Below are positions 1-6,314 of a DNA stretch of 6,975 bases, in pieces; position 1 is the stretch's first letter, and the number at the start of each line of letters is the position of its first letter. The stretch is from Planctomycetota bacterium. GTDB lineage: Bacteria; Planctomycetota; UBA1135. The notes under the pieces are model-generated. The model was given only the letters and a program-made list of their open reading frames with translations, searched no databases and was not told where the DNA came from. The DNA is taken from positions 56,157 through 63,131 of the forward strand of contig NVWJ01000003.1 in the NCBI GenBank assembly GCA_002746235.1. Direction: 5' to 3'. The translations under genes were made by a program, and so were the position numbers.

Positions 1-1164
1 TTCGCTGTACCACCGATAAAGAAGAGTGCCATCTCCGCCGGAATGGAGGTAAGCGGCACCGTCAAAACTGAAGCTTCCATAGGCGCCGATGATGACGTCT
101 GCGAAACCGTCTCCGTTCACGTCGCCGGCACCGGAAACGGAATGACCATACTGTGCCCAACTCCATTCACCGGTTCCTTTTCGCAAACGGGTGCCATCCG
201 CACCGGAATAAATGTAAGCAGCACCGGCGGTGATGGCTTGGTTATTTTCGTTAGGTGCCCCAACGATGACATCATCGAAGCCGTCGCCGTTGACGTCTCC
301 TGCCCCAGAGACGGAATACCCGAAGTAGTCACCGTTTGCCACACCATTCCATTGATAGAGGACTACGCCATTTGCTCCTGAATATAGGTATGCGGAACCG
401 GTGTTGCCAGGGTCTGCGAAATGATCCCCAATGATGATGTCTGGCCTTCCATCGCCGTCGAAGTCGCCTGCGCCTGAGACGGTGTGGCCGAACAAGGTTC
501 CTGAGACGGGGCCGTCGAGTCGGCGAATCACCGTGCCATCGATTCCGGAGAAGATGAAGACCACGCCGTTATTAATGCCAAGGGGATCGAATCCGGTAGC
601 GCCGACGAGCACGTCATCGAATCCGTCGCCGTTAATGTCGCCTACGCCTGAGACGGAGGATCCATAATGATCATTGATAGCGCCGCCGTCCCATTGATGG
701 AGGAGCGTGCCATCGATGCCGGAATAGAGGAATGCGGAACCGGCTTCCGAAATTCCAGCAGGCGATGCATTCTTGGACCCGATGAGGATGTCGTCGAAGC
801 CATCGCCGTTGACATCTCCGGCACCAGAAACCGCTGAGCCCATAAGTTCGTTGGTTGAAGTTCCCTCCCAAACGTAAAGGAGTGAGCCATCAGCGCCGGA
901 ATAGGCAAAAACGGCACCGCAATCGAAAAGCAAGGGAGTATCCGCTCCAATCATGCCTACCAGGATGTCGTCGAGACCATCGCCGTTCATATCACCAGCA
1001 CCGGAGACGGATTGTCCAAGCTTGCTGTAGTTGTGGGTACCAATCCACTCCTTATGTTGTTCCGCGTTTCCTCCATAAGTTTGCGCGGAGGCATGGGCGG
1101 AAAGGAAAAGGAATGTCACGATGAAAAGAAACCGGTGAGGCCAATCGCAAAGGAAACATGACAT
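1..1164 (-). CDS. Secreted FG-GAP repeat (integrin-alpha-like beta-propeller) protein, 3' end outside window
   Basis: This is the first 388 codons of a gene that continues past the left edge with no stop. Residues 1-28 form a signal peptide: an Arg/His-containing n-region, the hydrophobic stretch FLFIVTFLFL (12-21), and likely cleavage after AHASA (23-27). Six FG-GAP repeats follow, with their Gly-containing starts near residues 49, 108, 167, 225, 281 and 339. Each carries SVSGAGD-type sequence and a calcium-loop motif: D58/N60/D62/D66, D117/N119/D121/D125, D176/N178/D180/D184, D234/D236/D238/D242, D290/N292/D294/D298 and D348/N350/D352/D356. Such repeats fold as blades of a Ca2+-binding seven-bladed propeller used for adhesion or carbohydrate/protein binding at the cell surface. 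At least one more blade, and often a C-terminal sorting domain, would be expected beyond the edge. I chose the ATG at 1164 because it places the signal peptide at the N-terminus. An in-frame ATG at 1254 would add 30 residues before it. No clear Shine-Dalgarno is seen. The ligand is unknown. Confidence 0.9.
   Translation of the reverse strand, partial: MSCFLCDWPHRFLFIVTFLFLSAHASAQTYGGNAEQHKEWIGTHNYSKLGQSVSGAGDMNGDGLDDILVGMIGADTPLLFDCGAVFAYSGADGSLLYVWEGTSTNELMGSAVSGAGDVNGDGFDDILIGSKNASPAGISEAGSAFLYSGIDGTLLHQWDGGAINDHYGSSVSGVGDINGDGFDDVLVGATGFDPLGINNGVVFIFSGIDGTVIRRLDGPVSGTLFGHTVSGAGDFDGDGRPDIIIGDHFADPGNTGSAYLYSGANGVVLYQWNGVANGDYFGYSVSGAGDVNGDGFDDVIVGAPNENNQAITAGAAYIYSGADGTRLRKGTGEWSWAQYGHSVSGAGDVNGDGFADVIIGAYGSFSFDGAAYLHSGGDGTLLYRWYSE
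111..1010 (-). repeat. Six coding tandem repeats of about 168-177 bp (FG-GAP units)
   Basis: On the plus strand a recognisable 29-base core (GCCGTTgACgTCtCC...GAGACGG type) recurs near 111, 285, 453, 627, 804 and 981. The spacings of 174, 168, 174, 177 and 177 bases match 56-59 codons. The cores encode the calcium loop and the adjoining SVSGAGD strand. The copies remain similar at the DNA level, which suggests unit duplication or recombination, though selection on the protein motif explains part of the similarity. Confidence 0.75.
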
Positions 1165-1275
1165 GGACAAGGCAGGGTTGGGGTAAGCGGGGGGAGGTCC
1201 CTCGGTTGGAATTGTCCAATCGAAAGGGAAAATCAATATAGATGGCGGGACCATCCTGGGCAATGGAAATGCCTC
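1165..1275 (-). other. Non-coding leader between the FG-GAP gene and the membrane-protein remnant
   Basis: These 111 bases lie upstream of the FG-GAP start and downstream of the remnant's last stop. The promoter of the FG-GAP gene would be expected here. I see no convincing -35/-10 pair and no purine-rich ribosome site in front of 1164, whose immediate upstream bases are pyrimidine-rich. A short inverted repeat, TTGGA-CAAT-TCCAA on the minus strand (1206-1219), is the only visible structure. Confidence 0.4.
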
Positions 1276-2134
1276 CTAGCGCGATGAGTGGCTCAAGCAA
1301 GCTTCGTTAGAAGGTTTCAACACGTCCTTAGACTTGCTTTGGATAGAACAGCCCTGAAATCGCAAACCAATCCTAATACGGAAAGTTGAGCTGGAATAGA
1401 GATCCACTTCACCACCCATAACCGCGACTGCATAAGCGCAAGCCAAGGACAACCCCGCCATAGAAGCCACCACGATTCCAGTCGGTATGGTTTTTCCGTT
1501 TTGCAACCACGGCACGGGTGCCGATGGTAAGCAACACCGGTTGCAATCCAGCAAGCAGCAATGGAAGGCCTGCAAAGTCGTAACCGAAGAAGTAAGTGTT
1601 GGCGGCTACTTGCAATAAAATCAGCACGAAAGCGAACGATGCCGTCGGCAGGATTTGTCGTTTTGGAAGCCGCCATGCCAACACTAAGAATGCGCTACAT
1701 CCGGCGGCGACGAATCCGCTCATTTGACTAAGTCGTGCACTACTAAGTTCGAATACGAGTCTTGCAAACAGGCTGGCATAAAGTAACCAGGCAGGAAGAG
1801 GTTTCTTAGCAGAGAAAGTGCGCGCGCTGCATTCCATACAACGCACCAACACTGCACCAAGTCCAAGCGCCCAGATCCAAACGGCGCCGGACTCGATTTC
1901 ATGCGGCACCAATCTGCGCATCACCGGGTGCAGGAGCAGCGCCGAAACTACCGCTACTAAAAGCATGGCTCCAATCGAACCAAGTTTGGTGCCGACGCGT
2001 CCGGAAGCCATCAGCCCGAGCGGCATGGCGGCCACACTGCCCCAGAAAATCCACTGTCAACTAGTCGGCGTGAACAATCCATCAATGCCGAAATAGAGTG
2101 CGAATGCGGCAGCGAATCCATCACCTAGTACCAT
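1276..2134 (-). pseudogene. Decayed polytopic membrane protein gene (faintly NnrS-like)
   Basis: One minus-strand frame from the ATG at 2134 to about 1500 encodes hydrophobic segments with the look of a real membrane protein: IGAMLLVAVVSALLLHPV, WIWALGLGAVLV, WLLYASLFARLVFEL, GFVAAGCSAFLVLAW, FAFVLILLQVAANTYFF and LPLLLAGLQPVLLTIG. It has an in-frame TGA at 2057-2059, which splits LFTPTS from QWIFWGS. Past about 1500 the frame turns non-protein-like and stops at 1409. Moving one base gives another hydrophobic segment (IVVASMAGLSLACAYAVAV) and a stop at 1276-1278. That fits a one-base insertion in the T5 run at 1491-1495 or the T4 run at 1499-1502. About eight or nine membrane segments remain. 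The order HE...KPL...ARL...AAN...IGTRAVV loosely recalls the N-terminal half of NnrS (haem/copper membrane proteins of NO metabolism), but this is from memory and weak. The longest intact piece, from the GTG at 2035 to 1409 (208 aa), could still be translated. Confidence 0.55.
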
Positions 2135-2153
2135 CGACCGACGGCTCGCGCCT

Positions 2154-2519
2154 CATTGCAAATGCATTGGTTGGAATACGCAACCCGGCGAACCTGCCCT
2201 GGAAGTGCAACAGCCGTTCGACGACTACCTGACTTTCTCTCTGTAAAATCTAATCCCAGGAAGTTCTTTGGTGACTGTGTTCTCCAGTCGCGGAGCGGGC
2301 CCCACATCGACACCTCATGGCAGCGACGTCTCGGTGACTTATCCATGGTTTCAGACTCCCGCATTTCCGGTGCCTCCAAGGGGAAGGTTTTCACTCACCA
2401 TCACCTTGCCCAGTGGAGCGGCCGGCAGCACGCTTTATTGTCAGTCCTTGCAGTTGGATCCAAACGGTGATGTCACCTTGAGCAATCCGGTGGCGTTTGT
2501 GGTTCCCAGTTCTGGTTGA
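2154..2519 (+). pseudogene. C-terminal remnant of a secreted protein with a planctomycete-style terminal domain, interrupted by TAA
   Basis: The plus-strand frame reads CIGWNTQPGEPALEVQQPFD then YLTFSL, meets TAA at 2244-2246, and continues in the same frame as NLIPGSSLVTVFSS...GRFSLTITLPSGAAGSTLYC...LSNPVAFVVPSSG to the TGA ending at 2519. The pattern L-T-F-S-x-(stop)-N-L-x-P-G-S-S followed by GAGPT resembles the beta-sandwich tail (about 100-120 aa) I associate with secreted proteins of planctomycetes, including FG-GAP proteins. On that reading the TAA replaces one sense codon in an otherwise continuous domain. No start, signal peptide or catalytic body is present upstream, where the sequence becomes the minus-strand remnant. 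A short ORF starting at TTG 2268 (83 aa) covers the part after the stop, but it lacks a ribosome site and would be only part of a domain. I call it a dead 3' fragment. Family assignment is from recollection. Confidence 0.5.
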
Positions 2520-2606
2520 GTTATCTGCAATTTTTATTCTCATTCACCTGCGGTTCAAAGTCCTGTGAGAAAACCTTTTCAGAAAAAAGAAGTGGGTGAA
2601 ATAGGA

Positions 2607-2861
2607 TTAAGGATGCAATCTATTCGTTACATGATTTCCGGATTTCCGGGCATCGCCGTAACCGTGCGGGGGGCGGCTGCCACCTTGGTCGGAGTGACCG
2701 CTAGAAATACCGGGCTGATCTCCAAGGTCGGAGGGTTTTTCATCCCCGCCAGCTTCTGGACGATCACCATGCCGGGCAGTGCCGCCGTCTGATTGGGCAA
2801 AAGTTATGGGAGCCAATAGAACAAAGGCTGCAAGAAACGCCAAGGTGGATTTGGGTTGCAT
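2607..2861 (-). CDS. Small secreted Gly-rich protein, 84 aa, hypothetical
   Basis: The ATG at 2861 opens a textbook signal peptide: MQPKS, then LAFLAAFVLLAPI, then TFA|Q with cleavage after residue 22. A weak GGAA lies about five bases before the start. The mature part in this frame is about 62 residues, hydrophilic, and rich in Gly, Asp, Ser, His and Pro (for example SDGGTARHGD, SSGHSDQGG), with no Cys and no recognised domain. A one-base shift just after the signal peptide opens a different tail of 54 residues (QTAALPGMVIVQKLAG... ending PGNPEIM, TAA at 2627-2629), which looks at least as protein-like. The gene may therefore carry a recent frameshift, or the Gly-rich tail may be genuine. 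It lies 135 bp downstream of the 1013-aa gene on the same strand with no terminator seen between, so it may share its transcript. Function unknown. Confidence 0.5.
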   Translation of the reverse strand: MQPKSTLAFLAAFVLLAPITFAQSDGGTARHGDRPEAGGDEKPSDLGDQPGISSGHSDQGGSRPPHGYGDARKSGNHVTNRLHP

Positions 2862-2996
2862 GTAATTCCGTGGATTCAGTTTTCAGTGGAGCAAGCGATG
2901 GAATCGCGGGTGCTCATTGGAGAAGACGGGCTCGGTTTCCCACGACACGCTTTCTTTTATGAATAGATTTAGAGATGGCGCATTAAGTTTGAGTTT
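2862..2996 (-). other. Intergenic gap between the 1013-aa gene and the small secreted ORF
   Basis: These 135 bases begin with an AT-rich stretch just after the large gene's stop (containing ATTCATAAAAG on the minus strand) and become GC-richer toward the small ORF. I see no hairpin followed by a T-run, so no intrinsic terminator, and no confident promoter. Read-through from the large gene is therefore possible but not shown. Confidence 0.35.
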
Positions 2997-5900
2997 TTAC
3001 CGCAGCACAAGGACTTGCTTGTCCTTTCGCACCGAAAAACTCTGGACTGCCAAAACCTCGCCATTCGCGCTAAGTGCGGTGATTTCCATTTCTCCGGCCG
3101 CGAGAGGAGGGAGGTTGAATGCCCCAGTGGAGTCGGCTCTGCGCTCCAGATAATCCGGCCCAATCGGATCCAGTTCGGGAGTGGATTTCCATTCCAAACG
3201 CACTGTGGTGGGTGGTGCTTGGACAGAAACTCCAGTGAGCGCCTCGGGCAGGGTAATGTGGGAAGGCAGGTCCTCTGAGATCCATTGGCCTACAAAGCCA
3301 TCTGCCGATGCGAAATGCCAACCACGACCAACCGGGACCGCAACTTCACCTTCTCGGTTGGCGCGATAGACGCTGCGCAAATTTTCCGGTTGAACCACGG
3401 CAAACGGAATGGGCTGGCCGCCAGAGTCTTGGATGACAATCACCTGACTCTCCGTTTGTTGCGGAATAACGATTTCCTGCCCATCCATAAGCTCGTTCAA
3501 GAGGTAGAGCCATTCATGGCCCATGTCATTGCGAATACTCACGGCCCAAGGTAAATCCGCATCTGCCTGAAACTCTAACCAGCCATCGGCATTGGTTGCT
3601 AAGCGACTTGTCATGGGGTACCCATTTAGCTCTAAGCGAAGCAGTAGTCCCGTTTGTGGGAGCTTATTCTCATCCACAAAGCGCACCGTTTTCATGGAAG
3701 CAGGCGAGGCGGGTAAATCAAAAGTCCCCGGGCCTTGTGGAATGCTTTTGCCGGTTGAGGTTGCCTGATTCTCAAAAATAGAAACAGCAGCCAGCCATCC
3801 GGAATCGCTTTGGGCAGGAAGACTGGTCGGCCCGAGCGTGGAGGCGCTTTTACTAACGATGCCCTGCGAAGTCGCTAGTACATAAACTATGCCGGGCTGA
3901 TCAAGCGAAGAAGTGCACTGCACCGCATTCTCCGAAGGGCTCAGCAGCAGGTCGCGCTCTACATGGGGCTCCACTTGGCTAATCGCCAAAGTCTCCATGC
4001 GCATGGCGCTGAATCCGGGATAGTAAAAGGTTGGGTTGGCAAGCAGGTAATAAAAACCAGGGGGGACATCGGTGAAGTGAAAACTCCCGTCAGAATCCGT
4101 TTCATAAGACCAACTGGTGTGGCTGTCTCCGGAGGTGAGATGAACCTTCACCCAGGAATAGGGAGTACCGGCGGCATCGAGCACCTTGCCTTGCACCAAA
4201 CCACCTTCCGTGGGTTGGAGGGGGCCAAGATCGACACCACCTGCGGGGATTTGTAGGCCAGGAAAAGTGCGGAAGCCTTGCGGCCAATAAATGTCGAGGG
4301 TGAAGTTACCGGCCCAACATGGAATCTCTACATCGCCCGAAATGTCCTTTAGGGTTGCAATGGTCAGACCTTCTTTGTTCTTGAGGGATATTTTAGTGGC
4401 TGCTTCCTGTAGCAATTGAAAGCGAAGCGTTGCGGGCTGCAAGTCGAAGCTAAAGTTTCGAATCTCTCCAGCTTGCAAAGTGGCCTTTTGCACATAACGT
4501 CGTCCGTCGGAAAGCTTCGCGCCAAGAAAACCAAATCCCGAGTTCAGCAAGGGTGAAGTGCCTTCTGTTGGGTCCCAAACTACATGCCCACTGCCCTCAG
4601 CTGAAAGTGATTTCCAATAGACGCTGCTGATGGCTGCCTCTCCGAGCACTTCTTCGGGGACCATGACCTTCTCTATGCGCGCGAGGGTTTCAATAACGAT
4701 GACCTCATCATGACCGGCACGAAATGGTTCCGCGAGTGCCGTCGATTGCGTGCCCATTTTTAGACTCATCCAAAACTTTGCGTTTGGGCTAAAGCTTGCA
4801 GGCAGTTCCGCCTGTCCTTGTGGGTCTAGGTCAAAGGAGTTGAGGAAGCTATTGACGTCGTTGGTTTGGAGGAAGACGGTGGCCTCCGTGATCGGTTCGC
4901 CCCAAGGGTCATGGAAGGTAAGGTGCCCGCCGACGCCGCTGCTGAGGTGGAAGTCTAATTCGAAAACGTCACCTGCTTTAGGGTGGCGAATCGATTTAGT
5001 TTGGCTGGTTATGTTGGTGCCAAAAACTTGCACCAAGATGGGGTCGACATCGGCAGGGACGCCTTTAAGGACATAGCGGCCTTCCTCTTTCGCCCGTGCC
5101 GTTTCAAGCAGTTGCGAACTATTGCCGCCGGGTATGACTGCGGAAAAGCGGACTTCGTGTTCTGGAGGCTTTCCATCGACTAAAACGACCCCTTGAATGG
5201 TGAATGCTGCTGTGCATTCGATTTCAATCGGTGTGCCAGCGGTTGCGCGGGCTGTGGTGGTTGAAAAATCGCCAGGTGGTCGTACGAATAGCCCATTGGC
5301 CTCTCCGGGGAAGCACACTTTAAGGTTGGCCTTGCCCGCTTGGTCAGTCAAAGTGGATTCTTGGTAGCACCGACGCTGGAACTTTGTGAATAGGGGAGTC
5401 GATTCACTCCAATCGCCTTCTCCGTTCCATCGCAGCCAGACTTCGGCTCCTTCAATCGGTTGGCCTTGTTCGCTGACGACGGTGACCAGAATAGGTTCCA
5501 CCGGATTGAGAATGATTTCCTTGGTTGCGTCGGGAGCGAGGGGAGTCCAGGCTTCGACAAAAGGTTCGAATCCATCGGCAATCACCAAATGAAAATCGGC
5601 CTTGTTGCCCTGCGGGAGAATAGCCATAAGGCGATCGTTTGCGTTTGACTCGCCTTCTTGAAGAATCGAGTCGTAATAAATAGCAATGCCATGCCGGGAA
5701 GCGCCGGCCATATGTTCTAGAAAGGTTTCGTTAGCCTCAATCAGAATGGACTTTGCGGCTACGGCTTCGCCTTCTGGGCCAACAATCTTGATTTGCGCAA
5801 TCTTTTCGGTGCGTTCAAGCGTGGGCTGTTCTGTACCTGCATCGGGCTCCTCAACAATCGGCCCCAGAACTTCCATGTTTGGTGCAGTCTCTGTTTGAGC

Positions 5901-6038
5901 TATGGTTGGCTCCTCTTGGAGTTCGCTGGAGTTGGGATCGTTTTCTCCAGGCAGAGGGTTTTCCGTTTCATTCTGAAACGCAAACCAAGCGATACCGCCT
6001 AGAAGAATGACAGCAATAAATGCCAGTAGGGAACGCAT
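2997..6038 (-). CDS. Large membrane-anchored protein with multiple Ig-like / carboxypeptidase-regulatory-like domains, 1013 aa
   Basis: Residues 4-21 (LLAFIAVILLGGIAWFAF) form one hydrophobic segment after an Arg-containing start. No clear AxA cleavage site follows, so it is probably a signal anchor leaving the rest outside the cytoplasm. Residues 22-80 are a Glu/Pro/Asn-rich, low-complexity linker. The remainder is a string of beta-rich modules. The clearest CarboxypepD_reg-like unit is at about 612-700 (VQGKVLDAAGTPYSWVKV, then TDSDGSFHFTDVPPGFYYL). Similar but more diverged units lie at about 182-260 (VVSEQGQPIEGAEVWLRW), 280-345 (IQGVVLVDGK...GRYVLKGVP), 365-450, 783-835 and 865-915. A terminal module at 940-1013 contains DSTGAFNLPPLAAGEMEI. 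These folds act as structural spacers or binding modules; no peptidase, glycosidase or sortase motif is visible, and Cys is rare (C224, C242, C275, C574, C708). It starts six bases after the 89-aa gene without an obvious Shine-Dalgarno, so translation is probably coupled. A role in the cell envelope or adhesion is an inference. Confidence 0.88.
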   Translation of the reverse strand: MRSLLAFIAVILLGGIAWFAFQNETENPLPGENDPNSSELQEEPTIAQTETAPNMEVLGPIVEEPDAGTEQPTLERTEKIAQIKIVGPEGEAVAAKSILIEANETFLEHMAGASRHGIAIYYDSILQEGESNANDRLMAILPQGNKADFHLVIADGFEPFVEAWTPLAPDATKEIILNPVEPILVTVVSEQGQPIEGAEVWLRWNGEGDWSESTPLFTKFQRRCYQESTLTDQAGKANLKVCFPGEANGLFVRPPGDFSTTTARATAGTPIEIECTAAFTIQGVVLVDGKPPEHEVRFSAVIPGGNSSQLLETARAKEEGRYVLKGVPADVDPILVQVFGTNITSQTKSIRHPKAGDVFELDFHLSSGVGGHLTFHDPWGEPITEATVFLQTNDVNSFLNSFDLDPQGQAELPASFSPNAKFWMSLKMGTQSTALAEPFRAGHDEVIVIETLARIEKVMVPEEVLGEAAISSVYWKSLSAEGSGHVVWDPTEGTSPLLNSGFGFLGAKLSDGRRYVQKATLQAGEIRNFSFDLQPATLRFQLLQEAATKISLKNKEGLTIATLKDISGDVEIPCWAGNFTLDIYWPQGFRTFPGLQIPAGGVDLGPLQPTEGGLVQGKVLDAAGTPYSWVKVHLTSGDSHTSWSYETDSDGSFHFTDVPPGFYYLLANPTFYYPGFSAMRMETLAISQVEPHVERDLLLSPSENAVQCTSSLDQPGIVYVLATSQGIVSKSASTLGPTSLPAQSDSGWLAAVSIFENQATSTGKSIPQGPGTFDLPASPASMKTVRFVDENKLPQTGLLLRLELNGYPMTSRLATNADGWLEFQADADLPWAVSIRNDMGHEWLYLLNELMDGQEIVIPQQTESQVIVIQDSGGQPIPFAVVQPENLRSVYRANREGEVAVPVGRGWHFASADGFVGQWISEDLPSHITLPEALTGVSVQAPPTTVRLEWKSTPELDPIGPDYLERRADSTGAFNLPPLAAGEMEITALSANGEVLAVQSFSVRKDKQVLVLR

Positions 6039-6044
6039 TTAGTC

Positions 6045-6314
6045 TTACGGTAGTAGTTCTTCGTCGCTTTCGCTGTTCGAACCGTTCTTCGAAGTCACTT
6101 GGATTTTGTCCGCTCCAATCTCTTTGGCATTTGATTTGACCTTGCGGTATTTACCGTCGATGCCTCCACCAGATGGGTTATCACCATGTTCTACGAAGAC
6201 TTGGCCACTTGGAATCAATCCACCGCGGGCAAAACTAGGCGTGACAAACAGAAGAGACACTGCAGCAGTCAACGACAGTAACGCGAATAAAAACGTAGAT
6301 CGTCTATTGAGCAT
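6045..6314 (-). CDS. Small secreted protein, 89 aa, unknown function
   Basis: The ATG at 6314 is chosen because AGGAG (6321-6325) sits six bases upstream and a classic signal peptide follows directly: MLNRRS, then TFLFALLSLTAAVSLLF, with likely cleavage after VTPSFA at residue 29. The same frame stays open upstream to 6464, but that part only overlaps the TPR gene. The mature protein is about 60 residues. It has a Gly-rich first half (RGGLIPSGQ, NPSGGGIDG), a basic centre (KYRKVKSNAK) and an acidic Ser/Asn-rich end (SNSESDEELLP). It has no Cys and no family I recognise. It overlaps the upstream TPR gene by 11 bp (6304-6314) and ends six bases before the 1013-aa gene, so the three are almost surely co-translated from one message. 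It may be a partner, chaperone-like periplasmic factor or structural component of the large protein; this is inference. Confidence 0.8.
   Translation of the reverse strand: MLNRRSTFLFALLSLTAAVSLLFVTPSFARGGLIPSGQVFVEHGDNPSGGGIDGKYRKVKSNAKEIGADKIQVTSKNGSNSESDEELLP

Noticed and set aside
1206..1219. Inverted repeat TTGGA-CAAT-TCCAA (minus strand) upstream of the FG-GAP gene
   Set aside because: Five-base arms occur often by chance and there is no promoter nearby to make it an operator.
1052..1300. Minus-strand 82-aa ORF spanning the FG-GAP start, containing ALGGISIAQDGPAIYIDF
   Set aside because: The first part looks faintly coding, but the second half is a shadow of the FG-GAP signal peptide and there is no ribosome site.
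2156..2470. Plus-strand 104-aa ORF in another frame over the C-terminal remnant
   Set aside because: Its sequence has no protein-like pattern, while the overlapping frame ending at 2519 shows a coherent domain.
2540..2591. Possible hairpin TTCACC...GGTGAA or CTGAAAA/TTTTC between the small ORF and the plus-strand remnant as a terminator
   Set aside because: The first has a loop of about 45 bases and the second needs a bulge; neither is a GC-rich stem followed by a T-run.
2565..2792. Plus-strand ORF of 75 aa opposite the small secreted gene
   Set aside because: It starts with GTG without a ribosome site, has no signal peptide or domain, and lies antisense to an ORF with a clear signal peptide.
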